DNA from: JBBIKU01 sp037445245
GTDB lineage: Bacteria > Chloroflexota > Anaerolineae > Anaerolineales > Anaerolineaceae
Assembly: GCA_037445245.1 (NCBI GenBank)
Contig: JBBIKU010000001.1
Location: forward strand, 8,510-72,509
Direction of reading: 5' to 3'
Length of the DNA: 64,000 nt
Below are positions 24,741 through 33,297 of the stretch, piece by piece. The notes below the pieces were generated by a model. It searched no databases, had not been told where the DNA came from, and worked only from the letters and a program-made list of their open reading frames with translations. Made by a program: the position numbers and the translations under genes. The number at the start of each line of letters is the position of its first letter. The stretch's first letter is position 1.

Positions 24741-25711
24741 TTCGACATCCCAAAAATGCGCGGCGTGGTGTACCGATTGATCAGCGGAACAAGTGCGTTC
24801 ATCAACAGCACTGAAAACAGAACCCCTTCCGGTAAACCCCCAAACCAGCGGATGAGCATTACCAGAGACGCAATTCCCACACCAAAAATTACCTTCCCAC
24901 GCGGGGTAAGCGGCGAGGTCGTCCAGTCGGTTGCCATGAAGAAGGCAGCCAGCATGAACCCACCTGCAAAGAGGTGGAACAAGGGCGAAGGCGATGTCTC
25001 GGGACTGATCAGCCAACCAATCAGACTCAGCCCACCCAATCCCAATATCATCGAGAGCGGAATGCGCCAGTTAACAATACCAATAGCGATCAGAAAGACG
25101 CCTCCGATCAAAATTGCCAGAGTTGAAGTCTCACCCAAACAACCTCCGATATTACCCAAAAACAATGGTAAAGTCGGGGAGAGAATGCCTTCAAATTTAA
25201 TGGCAGCCAGGGGAGTCGCATTCGTAACGGCATCGACGGCAAGATCAGGGATCTTCCAAGCGGTCATCGCAACCGGGAATGAAACCGCTAGAAAAGCACG
25301 TCCCACCAGCGCAGGATTGAAAACATTGTAACCCAAACCGCCAAAGATCTGTTTGCCCAAACCAATCGCGACCACGCCCCCCAGCGCCGCCATACCCAGC
25401 GGAAAATCAGGCGGTAGTGTCAGCGCCAGCAGCAAGCCGGTGACGGTGGCGCTGCCGTCGCTCAAAGTTAGCGAACGTTTGCGCATCACCTGGGTTGCGC
25501 CCTCGGTTAGGTTGGTAGCGAGAATTGCTGCCGCCATCACTGCCAACTGATAAGCACCAAAAATAACCACCGCCGCTACCACACACGGCACCAGAGCCAG
25601 CACCACCAGCCACATCACCTTCTTCGTCGTCCACCGCGAATGTAAATGTGGCGAACTGGTCAAACTCAGCAGGCTCGATTCGTTGGGGTTAGAAGTGGAG
25701 AGTGTCGTCAT
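24737..25711 (-). CDS. rnfD: Ion-translocating oxidoreductase subunit D (Rnf membrane subunit)
   Basis: A 324-residue polytopic NqrB/RnfD-family protein. DGSATVTGLLLALTLPP and KQIFGGLGYNVFNPALVGRAFL are diagnostic. DAVTNATPLAAI (~190) contains the Thr expected to carry covalent FMN. MATDWTTSPLTPRGK is the late conserved block. It is 17 bases downstream of rnfC and overlaps rnfG by four bases. Confidence 0.94.
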   Translation of the reverse strand: MTTLSTSNPNESSLLSLTSSPHLHSRWTTKKVMWLVVLALVPCVVAAVVIFGAYQLAVMAAAILATNLTEGATQVMRKRSLTLSDGSATVTGLLLALTLPPDFPLGMAALGGVVAIGLGKQIFGGLGYNVFNPALVGRAFLAVSFPVAMTAWKIPDLAVDAVTNATPLAAIKFEGILSPTLPLFLGNIGGCLGETSTLAILIGGVFLIAIGIVNWRIPLSMILGLGGLSLIGWLISPETSPSPLFHLFAGGFMLAAFFMATDWTTSPLTPRGKVIFGVGIASLVMLIRWFGGLPEGVLFSVLLMNALVPLINRYTTPRIFGMSK

Positions 25712-25728
25712 AGATTGATTCGAGCTGG

Positions 25729-27057
25729 TTATTGGGCTTTGCGCTCCTGTTGAAGTTTTAGCGCTTTCTGCTTACCCAGGCGCAGCCACTGCACCAGTGG
25801 AATATTTGCCGGGCAGATGAAGGAACAACTACCACACTCCATGCACACGGTGATACCCAATCGTTCGGCATCATCAAACCGCCCCAATTGAGCATACCGC
25901 ACCAGTCGGGTTGGCATCAAGTGAACAGGGCACACCTCGACACATTTACCACAGCCCAGGCAGGGTGTTTCATCGCCGCGTTCGATCTCTTCACGGGTCA
26001 ACACTACAATACCCGAAGTGGCTTTCATCACCGGTGCAGACAAATCATATTGGGCTACGCCCATCATCGGGCCGCCGACGATAACTTTGGCGGCATCCTC
26101 GGTGAGTCCACCACAGTACGCCAACACGTCTTCGAGCGGTGTTCCGACCGGCACAATCAGATTCTTGGGGCTGCGAATACCCCTGCCAGTGACGGTCAGC
26201 GGCGCGGTAACCAGTGGTTCCCCTTTTACCACGGCGTCATGAATGGAAACCCCGGTCGCCACGTTTTGCATTCCGACACCTATATCGGGCGGAAATTTGC
26301 CGGGCGGCACTTCTCTTCCAGTAATTACCTTGATCAACATTTTTTCTGCGCCCTGCGGGTATTTGGTGCGAACGGCAACCACTGAGATGTCGGGGTCTTC
26401 GGCGGCTACCTCACGCAAAACGCGAATCGCTTCGGTTTTATTGTCCTCAATTCCGATGAAGCCGCTCTCGACTGCGAGCGCCTTCATCACCAGTTTCAAC
26501 CCTGAAACGACCGCCTCAGGGCGTTCGATCATCAACCGGTAATCGCGGGTCAGATACGGTTCACACTCACATCCATTGAGAATCGCCACGTCCATGTGTT
26601 TGCCGCGCGGCGGCGATAGTTTGACAGCGGTAGGAAAAGCCGCCCCGCCTTGCCCCACAACACCCGCCTGTCGCACGCGCTCACGAATTTCGTCTGGCGT
26701 GACGCGTTGAAGATCGAGTTCAGGGAGCAACTCTCTTTGCGATTGGTCTTCGCCGCAGGTGATGATCATCGCTTCGACCGATGTGCCGCAGGTGTGCGGG
26801 TGCCTTCCAATCGAAGCAACTGTCCCGCAAACCGAGCTGTGGATCGGCGAGGAAACAAAGCCATCCGCCTCAGCAACCACCATCCCGGTGGCAACCGCAT
26901 CGCCCTTGCCCACCCGCGCCTGAGCCGGTTTGCCCACATGTTGCAAAAACGGCAAGATAATGCGTTTAGGCAATGGCATGCGTTCAAGCGCCTGATCTTG
27001 GCTGTATTCTTTATAGTCGTGAGGATGAACTCCACCGATAAATGTTTTGGCGACCAC
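25729..27057 (-). CDS. rnfC: Ion-translocating oxidoreductase subunit C (NADH-binding Rnf subunit)
   Basis: A 442-residue peripheral subunit and the first gene of the rnf operon. It has the RnfC N-terminal barrel-sandwich domain (FIGGVHPHDYKE), the flavin/NADH-binding core (GQGGAAFPTAVKL, NGCECEPYLTRDYRLM, KYPQGAEKMLIK), SLBB, and two [4Fe-4S] motifs: CLGCGKCVEVCP and CMECGSCSFICP. A GTG start with AGGAG 8 bases upstream fits. RnfC is where NAD+ is reduced or NADH oxidised. The gene is divergent from the LOG gene, with about 250 bases of promoter DNA between. Confidence 0.95.
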   Translation of the reverse strand: MVAKTFIGGVHPHDYKEYSQDQALERMPLPKRIILPFLQHVGKPAQARVGKGDAVATGMVVAEADGFVSSPIHSSVCGTVASIGRHPHTCGTSVEAMIITCGEDQSQRELLPELDLQRVTPDEIRERVRQAGVVGQGGAAFPTAVKLSPPRGKHMDVAILNGCECEPYLTRDYRLMIERPEAVVSGLKLVMKALAVESGFIGIEDNKTEAIRVLREVAAEDPDISVVAVRTKYPQGAEKMLIKVITGREVPPGKFPPDIGVGMQNVATGVSIHDAVVKGEPLVTAPLTVTGRGIRSPKNLIVPVGTPLEDVLAYCGGLTEDAAKVIVGGPMMGVAQYDLSAPVMKATSGIVVLTREEIERGDETPCLGCGKCVEVCPVHLMPTRLVRYAQLGRFDDAERLGITVCMECGSCSFICPANIPLVQWLRLGKQKALKLQQERKAQ

Positions 27058-27310
27058 AAGTGCGCTCCTGCAACCTATTCAGCAAATTAATGCACATCGT
27101 AGAAAGCTGATGCGCGCGTGCCAACCTTTAGATTCTCGTTCTATCCCCTGTGCTTGTCCAAACCGCTGCTTATTATACTCGAATTTCACAGCCGGAAATG
27201 TTTGTCCAGCAAAGCAGCCGCGATGCCACGGCATCGTCCATTAAACCTCGTGCTATACTCATATAGAAAACCGCAAAAACCTGAGGGGAAATAATGAGGA
27301 GGAATCAAAT

Positions 27311-28075
27311 ATGGTTAAACCGCAAGCCAGCCAGGCTGACAAAAACAAATCTCATTCCGAGCCAAGTAGCGAGCGAAGGATGATCCGACAATCCACTCAA
27401 GATGAAAAACTGCTCAAAAAGCGGAAGCCCAGGCAGCAACCTTTTACCGATACCGACGCATGGCGAGTGCTGCGAATTCTATCCGAATTCGTGGAGGGTT
27501 TTGATACGCTCGCCGATTTAGGCCCGGCGGTCACCGTTTTTGGCTCGGCACGAACGCAGGCAAACGACCCGATGTATCAGGCGGCAGTGGAGACCTGCCG
27601 TTTGCTGGCGCAAGCAGGACTGGCAATCATCACCGGCGGCGGACCGGGTATCATGGAAGCCGGCAACAAAGGAGCGAAGATGGGCGGAGGAGCCTCGGTG
27701 GGCTTGAACATCGAGCTGCCTTTTGAGGAACAATCGAACCCCTATGTCGAAATCCCGATCAACTTCCGCTATTTCTTCGTGCGCAAGACCATGTTTGTCA
27801 AGTATGCCCAGGCGTTTGTTATTTTTCCAGGCGGCTTTGGCACCTTGGACGAACTCTTCGAGGCGCTGACATTGATCCAAACCGGCAAAATCACCAATTT
27901 CCCGATCATCCTGTTTGGGTCGGATTACTGGGCAGGAATGCTATCCTGGTTGCGCAACTCTCTTCTTTTAGAGGGAAAAATATCACCCCGGGATCTTGAG
28001 TTGATGACGGTCACCGATTCGCCACAAAAAGTGTGTGACTTAATTTTGGATGCGATCAAAAAAGCGGCCGCTTGA
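27311..28075 (+). CDS. LOG-family nucleotide phosphoribohydrolase (TIGR00730 type)
   Basis: A 254-residue protein with a ~60-residue basic N-terminal extension followed by a LOG (Rossmann) domain. GGGPGIMEAGNKGA binds phosphate and PGGFGTLDELFEALTLIQ carries the catalytic/structural PGGxGTxxE motif. The family hydrolyses nucleoside 5'-monophosphates (cytokinin-type or general) to base and ribose 5-phosphate, and was formerly mis-annotated as lysine decarboxylase. GAGGAGGAATCAAAT before the ATG is a strong ribosome binding site. TATACT at 27254-27259 is a likely -10. Its stop codon overlaps the -35 of the next promoter. Confidence 0.9.
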   Translation: MVKPQASQADKNKSHSEPSSERRMIRQSTQDEKLLKKRKPRQQPFTDTDAWRVLRILSEFVEGFDTLADLGPAVTVFGSARTQANDPMYQAAVETCRLLAQAGLAIITGGGPGIMEAGNKGAKMGGGASVGLNIELPFEEQSNPYVEIPINFRYFFVRKTMFVKYAQAFVIFPGGFGTLDELFEALTLIQTGKITNFPIILFGSDYWAGMLSWLRNSLLLEGKISPRDLELMTVTDSPQKVCDLILDAIKKAAA

Positions 28076-28100
28076 CTTTCACACCGGAATTGACTATATT
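28072..28100 (+). promoter_or_regulatory. Sigma-70-type promoter of the restriction-modification genes
   Basis: TTGACT (28072-28077), exactly 17 bases, then TATATT (28095-28100): a near-consensus promoter. The -35 overlaps the TGA of the LOG gene. A 21-codon leader frame starts about 38 bases downstream, followed by the methyltransferase gene. Confidence 0.7.
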
Positions 28101-28137
28101 GAAAGCACGAATACTTGTTCTAATATCAGGGAATCAC

Positions 28138-28203
28138 ATGGGCTTCAAAAACAAAATTTTCCTCGGCGACTGCGGCGGAGATGACATCAGATGGGTCAAT
28201 TGA
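28138..28203 (+). CDS. 21-codon leader frame overlapping the methyltransferase start
   Basis: ATG at 28138 with AGGGA six bases upstream opens a 21-residue frame ending at TGA 28201-28203, which overlaps the first codons of the methyltransferase gene (ATG 28191). The peptide begins MGFKNKIFLGDC, which is strikingly like the N-termini of beta-class DNA methyltransferases (the xNKIxLGDC start). It may be a leader that couples translation, or the stump of an earlier methyltransferase replaced by the present one. Confidence 0.4.
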   Translation: MGFKNKIFLGDCGGDDIRWVN

Positions 28204-29792
28204 GTTTATTCAAGAATGAAGAAAAAAGCATTGTGACGCTCAAGGAAGCCTGCGAGTGGGCTTCTGAATACTTAAATCGTAAAGTGACAATTTCAAATAT
28301 GTCTTATTTAGTTCAGTACGGAAGAGTTAAGAAGCTTGGGAATAATGGCAATCCACTAATCAGCATTTCAGAACTTAAAGATTATTACGATAACTACGAT
28401 AAGGAAAAAACCTGGAAAAGCATACTGGGTGACGACCTGAATTGGCACCTGTCCTTTGTGGAATACAAAGAATCAGAGCGGACAAAACATGTTCACAGGC
28501 TGCATCCATACAAAGGGAAATTTATTCCACAATTAGTCGAGTACTTTCTTGATTCTCATACCGATGAATTCAAAAGAACGACCTTTTTTAACAAGGGCGA
28601 TATCGTACTTGACCCATTTTGTGGTAGCGGCACCACATTGGTGCAAGCAAGCGAATTAGGCATGCACGCGATTGGAATTGACATCTCGGCATTTAATGCC
28701 ATGATCAGCAATGTAAAAATCGAACAACATGATACTGGGCTGTTAACGGAAACAGTTCATCAAATAACAACGAAATTAAAAGATTTCCAAAAAAGCAAGA
28801 ACAATATCGCCTTCGAAGAACGCCTGCTTTCTGAGCTAGCAAAATATAATTCTAGGTATTTCCCGTCACCCGAATACAAGCGGAAAGTAAGATTTGCGGA
28901 AATCGATGAAATCCAATATGCAAACGAAAAAGCCAGAGAGTTTCTGGGCATCTATCTTAAATTGGTCGATGAATACCATGTAAAGCTAATTCGAGATAGC
29001 AATAACACTTTCTTGGAAAAGTGGTTCTTGCAGCCTGTTCGAGAAGAAGTCGAGTTTGTCTTCAATGAGATAAAAAAACTAGAAAATAAGGATATAAAAA
29101 GAGTCCTGACAATCATCCTGAGCCGGACAGTTCGCTCCTGCCGGGCAACCACACATGCCGACTTGGCTACCTTAAGAGATCCTGTAACCACAACATATTA
29201 CTGCAAAAAGCATGGGAAAATATGCAAGCCGATTTTCTCCATATTGAGCTGGTGGTTAACATACACCTCAGACACTGTAAAGCGCTTAACCGAATTCAAT
29301 AAATTACGAACAGACACCCAACAAATATGCCTGACGGGTGATAGCAGAACCATAGACCTCTTGCGAGAAGTTCAAAAGAAAAAACCACCGTTGGCCAATA
29401 TACTAGCCAAGAGGGGAATTCGAGGCGTCTTTTCGAGTCCGCCGTACGTCGGGCTCATCGACTATCACGAGCAACATGCGTATTCATATGAAATTTTTGG
29501 ATTTGAGCGAAATGACGAATTGGAAATAGGGTCTTTGTTTAAAGGCCAAGGGAAAGAAGCTAGGGATTCCTATTCCCAAGGAATTGCCGAAGCGTTAATT
29601 AATTGCAAACGGTATCTTCAAGATAATTATGACCTTTTCATCGTCGCCAATGATAAATTCAACCTTTATCCTAAAATTGCTGAATTGGCAAATATGAAAA
29701 TTGTGAATCGCTTCAAACGCCCAGTTCTAAATCGAGTGGAAAAAGACAGGGCAGCATATTCAGAGATAATTTTTCATATCAAGGAAAAATAA
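28191..29792 (+). CDS. DNA (N4-cytosine or N6-adenine) methyltransferase of a restriction-modification system
   Basis: A 533-residue amino-methyltransferase. Residues ~15-65 look like a helix-turn-helix. Motif I, the SAM-binding DPFCGSGTT, is near residue 140, and motif IV, SSPPYVGL, near 415. The order I then IV with ~270 residues between, presumably the target-recognition domain, is that of alpha-class enzymes. SPPY favours N4-cytosine methylation, though N6-adenine cannot be excluded. Base composition is clearly more AT-rich than the flanking genes, and codon choice differs, which indicates horizontal transfer. The restriction gene follows 4 bases downstream. GGAG lies 10 bases before the ATG. 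Confidence 0.85.
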   Translation: MGQLSLFKNEEKSIVTLKEACEWASEYLNRKVTISNMSYLVQYGRVKKLGNNGNPLISISELKDYYDNYDKEKTWKSILGDDLNWHLSFVEYKESERTKHVHRLHPYKGKFIPQLVEYFLDSHTDEFKRTTFFNKGDIVLDPFCGSGTTLVQASELGMHAIGIDISAFNAMISNVKIEQHDTGLLTETVHQITTKLKDFQKSKNNIAFEERLLSELAKYNSRYFPSPEYKRKVRFAEIDEIQYANEKAREFLGIYLKLVDEYHVKLIRDSNNTFLEKWFLQPVREEVEFVFNEIKKLENKDIKRVLTIILSRTVRSCRATTHADLATLRDPVTTTYYCKKHGKICKPIFSILSWWLTYTSDTVKRLTEFNKLRTDTQQICLTGDSRTIDLLREVQKKKPPLANILAKRGIRGVFSSPPYVGLIDYHEQHAYSYEIFGFERNDELEIGSLFKGQGKEARDSYSQGIAEALINCKRYLQDNYDLFIVANDKFNLYPKIAELANMKIVNRFKRPVLNRVEKDRAAYSEIIFHIKEK

Positions 29793-29796
29793 TATT

Positions 29797-30567
29797 GTGC
29801 TTACCAGAGAGCAAAAAACAATCATTTTAGGAACAATCAAGACCAGCATCCGTAAAAAGCTTAAATTCTACAATCCTGAAACCAATCGGATGCCTTTCCA
29901 CTATCACTTGCTCGGTCGGGATAGGATGGCATTATTCTCATTTATTCACTCGCTTAACACAACTTTTGGCACTTCAATTTTTGAGCCGGTTGCCGAAAGT
30001 ATGGCTTATTTAAATTTCTCCCTAGCACAAAAACAATATGTCGTTGGAAGCGTTATCAGCGAGTTAGCTCAAGCAGAAATACAGCATATCTTAAACGATC
30101 TTACGATGGGTTTCGCTCCAAATAAAGCCGAGGAGATTGAACGCATACGCAGTGTATCTACCAAAGGTCGACCCAATAAAATTAGAACCCCGAAAGTAGA
30201 TTTGTTCCTCCAGAGACGGGATGGAAATGTATATTTATTTGACATTAAAACCGCCAAACCTAACATCTCCAATTTTAAGGACTTCAAGAGAACCTTGTTG
30301 GAGTGGGTAGCGATATACTTGGCAAATAACCCAGATGCAAATGTACAATCCTATATCGCTATCCCGTACAATCCCTACGAGCCCAAACCTTATGAAAGAT
30401 GGACAGTACGGGGAATGCTGGATCTAGGTGCTGAATTGAAGGTCGCCGACGAGTTTTGGGACTTTCTGGGGGGAGACGGCGCTTATGGAGAGTTATTGGA
30501 ATGTTTCGAAAAAGCCGGATTGGAATTAAGACCCGAAATCGACATATATTTTTCCAAGTTTAGATGA
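29797..30567 (+). CDS. TdeIII-like type II restriction endonuclease
   Basis: A 256-residue protein. The C-terminal half has a PD-(D/E)xK nuclease signature: TPKVD (D135) and VYLFDIK (D149, K151), followed by FKDFKRTLLEW, as in the TdeIII family of type II enzymes, whose relatives cut GGNCC-type sites (memory of the family, not verified). GTG start at 29797 with AAGGAA about 11 bases upstream. It is tightly linked to and shares the AT-rich composition of the methyltransferase gene, so the pair is a mobile restriction-modification system. No type I or III specificity gene is present. Confidence 0.78.
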   Translation: MLTREQKTIILGTIKTSIRKKLKFYNPETNRMPFHYHLLGRDRMALFSFIHSLNTTFGTSIFEPVAESMAYLNFSLAQKQYVVGSVISELAQAEIQHILNDLTMGFAPNKAEEIERIRSVSTKGRPNKIRTPKVDLFLQRRDGNVYLFDIKTAKPNISNFKDFKRTLLEWVAIYLANNPDANVQSYIAIPYNPYEPKPYERWTVRGMLDLGAELKVADEFWDFLGGDGAYGELLECFEKAGLELRPEIDIYFSKFR

Positions 30568-30652
30568 TTTTCCTGTATCTTTGAAACATTTATTCACCCC
30601 CTTTAAACTCGATTCAACAGCTTGATGGAGAATCGGGGATTCCGTACGGCGG

Positions 30653-32044
30653 TTAATTCCAGAATTGTGGGAGGTGATCGCGGTAGACTTCCAGATAATC
30701 ATCGAGGATTTTTTGGGCGGTGTCTAGATCAGTAATGACCGGATCCAGCAACAGGCATTGCAATGCCGCCCGACGATCGCCTTGCACCGCTGCGGTAACC
30801 GCCAGCCGCGAAACAGCGATTTCGCGTCGCATCAACTCCGCAATCGTTTCAGGCAGCGACCCAATCGCCACACCGTTCACTCCCGCCCCACTGACGATCC
30901 CGGGCACCTCCACGATTGCTCCCTCGGGCAGGTTGGTAATATAGCCGCGATTGGGCAAATTGATCGCCGGATGATAATGATTACCGCCACCGGCAATATT
31001 TTCGATCACCTCCAAAGCACCTTCGCTATCGGCACCCAAAAGCGAATCAAGGCTTTCAGCACCCGAAGCCATGGCAGCGATCAAGGCGTGTCCATCTCGG
31101 CGCTGCTGCGCCCAACGATCCCAATCGTATAGGCTTAAGTCATATTTCTGCCAGGGCTGGGTGCGCGGGTCGCTCATCCAGGGCAGGTATTCGCACAGAT
31201 GTTCGTCGCCCGAGATCGGAAATAAACCGAAGATTTCGTAAATACGGCGGGTTAACGGCTCAAAGGAGGGATCGAGCGCCTGCCAGGCTTTAGCAAAGCT
31301 CGGATAGAGGTCCTCTCCGCTGCGCCGGTCGTGCAGCGCCAGCATCCACGAGAAGTGATTCAATCCGGCTGCCCGTAAATCAACCCGCTCTAGCGTTGGA
31401 CGGATGAGACGCTTGAAGCGCGGCAGAGTCTCGGGGTCGGCATGGGTGCTAAGCTTTCCCGGTGGAATAGGGATATCCAGTTCACGGGCGAGGGCGTAAC
31501 CCACCATGCCATAACCGGTATAAATCTGGTGACACAATCCCACCACTTTGATCGAAGTATAACGGCTGATGGCATCGCAGATACGCACCATGGGATTGGT
31601 AAAGTTGATAAACCACGCTGCGGGGCATGCCTGCTGCATGTCATAGGCAATTTCGAGCACGGCAGGAATGTTGCGACAAGCATGAGCAAACCCGCCTGGA
31701 CCGCCATTTTCAGCATAGGGTTGGCGCACGCCGTATTTGAGCGGGATTTCGTAGTCTGAACGCCACAGGACTTCGCGCGGCGGCACTTCAATGGCTGAGA
31801 CGATAAATTCAGCTCCTGATAACGCCTGCCGGTGATGGGTGTGGGCGCTGATGACCATTTCCGCCTTCCATTCACGGTTCAATCGGTTAGCAAGTCGCTC
31901 GATCAATCCCAGCGCCTCAGGGTGACGATCGACCAGTGACAAGTGACTGCCCCGTAAACGCGGGCTACGCATTAGCGCACCTAGTGTATTCAAGCCAAAG
32001 ATGGCGCTTCCGGCGCCGATAATCACGATTTTGGTTGGCAGCAT
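30653..32044 (-). CDS. Glycoside hydrolase family 4 (alpha-galactosidase/alpha-glucosidase/6-phospho-glycosidase type)
   Basis: A 463-residue GH4 enzyme. VIIGAGSAIFGLNTLGALM is the NAD-binding Rossmann motif. EYIV-like SGAEFIVSAIEV, ENGGPGGFAHACRNIPAVL, NFTNPM and VVGLCHQ (the Cys and His ligate Mn2+) are all present, and HFSWML is the later His block. GH4 enzymes use NAD+ and Mn2+ in a redox-elimination mechanism and act in the cytoplasm on alpha- or beta-linked sugars, including glucuronides. Without transport genes nearby, the substrate is open. A 30-residue membrane microprotein gene ends 10 bases upstream. Confidence 0.92.
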   Translation of the reverse strand: MLPTKIVIIGAGSAIFGLNTLGALMRSPRLRGSHLSLVDRHPEALGLIERLANRLNREWKAEMVISAHTHHRQALSGAEFIVSAIEVPPREVLWRSDYEIPLKYGVRQPYAENGGPGGFAHACRNIPAVLEIAYDMQQACPAAWFINFTNPMVRICDAISRYTSIKVVGLCHQIYTGYGMVGYALARELDIPIPPGKLSTHADPETLPRFKRLIRPTLERVDLRAAGLNHFSWMLALHDRRSGEDLYPSFAKAWQALDPSFEPLTRRIYEIFGLFPISGDEHLCEYLPWMSDPRTQPWQKYDLSLYDWDRWAQQRRDGHALIAAMASGAESLDSLLGADSEGALEVIENIAGGGNHYHPAINLPNRGYITNLPEGAIVEVPGIVSGAGVNGVAIGSLPETIAELMRREIAVSRLAVTAAVQGDRRAALQCLLLDPVITDLDTAQKILDDYLEVYRDHLPQFWN

Positions 32045-32054
32045 GACTGTTTCT

Positions 32055-32147
32055 TTACCGGCTCTGCACTAAGGCGAAAACCGCTGTCAGCAGAAAGACC
32101 AGGATACCGATACCAATTGTAAACCAGGTTGCGGCTCTATGTCGCAT
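32055..32147 (-). CDS. 30-residue single-helix membrane microprotein
   Basis: A complete small frame from ATG 32147 to TAA 32055. The peptide has a short basic start (MRHRAATW), one uninterrupted hydrophobic stretch of about 20 residues (FTIGIGILVFLLTAVFALV) and ends QSR. AGGATAG stands about 10 bases before the ATG. It lies between the end of the ferric-reductase pseudogene (32165) and the GH4 start (32044), 10 bases from the latter, which suits an operon position. It may have been a small subunit of the ferric-reductase membrane protein. No family recognised. Confidence 0.5.
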   Translation of the reverse strand: MRHRAATWFTIGIGILVFLLTAVFALVQSR

Positions 32148-32164
32148 ATCTTTTCTATCCTATC

Positions 32165-33228
32165 CTACACCAAATCAAACCGTTCGGTGTGAAAATCCGC
32201 CACATGAACACCCACTTCCTCTAGTGCCGCCTCGACCGCATCCAGCATCGGCTGGGGTCCGCACAGAAAGATCTCACGTTCATCGCGATAGCGATCTTTT
32301 TCCAAATAACGTTGCAGAAAATCAGCGTTGACAAAGCCACGTTCACCCTCCCACCCAGGGGGTGGTTGCCCCAGCACATAAACTACCCTCAAATTGAGGC
32401 GCGACTTGAGCGCTTCGATCTCCTCACGGAAGGTTAAGTTCTCACAATCTCGAAGGAAAAGGGGTGTTCGGTATCGCTGAATGGTGATTTCCAGACGGTC
32501 AGCCAGGCGAACTGCCCCGGCACAAGCACACCCAGCATGCCCGAGCGGCTTCAATACGAGTGTCCAGGCACTACCACGCTCTGGAACAACCTCCACCACT
32601 TCATGGGGCGCAGCAACCACCACAGCTTGAGCACCCGCACGTACAGCAACAAAAAAATCCACATCACACTGTCCCCTAACCACAATACCTGCTTCCAGGG
32701 GGTATTGGTGTAATGCCCCACCAGCATGATATGAACCACCGCCAGCCCCACCAATATCGCCAGCAAACCATGCAAAATGCGCCAGAAAATGTATTCGATC
32801 TTGAATTTTTTTGCACCACAACGAGGTGCCGATCAAGACAATCAACGCAACCAGCGAAACCACCCCCGCCCGTGCCCGCCATGGAGCACTGAAAACATTG
32901 AGCAGGCGCAGCGTATCAGAGCATAGATGAACAACAAAATTGGATGCAGCAGCACCAGCAAAAATTCCACCAGCGAAATCTGACGATGAAAATAATACAC
33001 TACATCGCTGCTGCAAGGCGCCTTGAGCGTTTTAAAGCGCGCCGTGAGCACAAATTGCAGCGTCATCATTGCCAAGCCGACAAAACCCAGTCCTGTCGAA
33101 AGCTCTCGCCAGAATTCACGACCGGGCGAGCGAAGACCGATCAGGATGATCAAGAGCGGAGCAATGCTTAGCAGCAGGTAGAGCGCAATCCAAAATATGC
33201 CCCGAAAGAAAAGCTGTCTTGTTTTCAC
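32165..33228 (-). pseudogene. Ferric reductase-like transmembrane flavoprotein, degraded
   Basis: Pieces of one protein occur in order but in different frames. The N-terminal heme-type membrane helices (ARFKTLKAPCSSDVVYYFHRQISLVEFLLVLLHP region) run 33228 to ~32925. LLNVFSAPWRARAGVVSLVALIVLIGTSLW follows in a second frame, LHGLLAILVGLAVVHIMLVGHY in a third, then VVPERGSAWTLVLKPLGHAG. PGQFAWLTVWKSPF (FAD domain) is in yet another frame and stops soon after HPFSF. The sequence then jumps to the NAD-domain end, ENLTFREEIEALKSRLNLR to CGPQPMLDAVE, with the middle of the FAD/NAD module deleted. At least four frameshifts plus an internal deletion show that the gene is dead. Confidence 0.85.
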
Positions 33229-33297
33229 TTCGGTATCTATGGTCTCTCGAATCTCACTGGCACCCTATTTTCGCCAGGAACCATATGCAGCGGTCTG

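Noticed and set aside
30610..30635. CGATTC/GAATCG as terminator of the restriction gene
   Set aside because: Six-base stem, 14-base loop and no T-tract; too weak to call.
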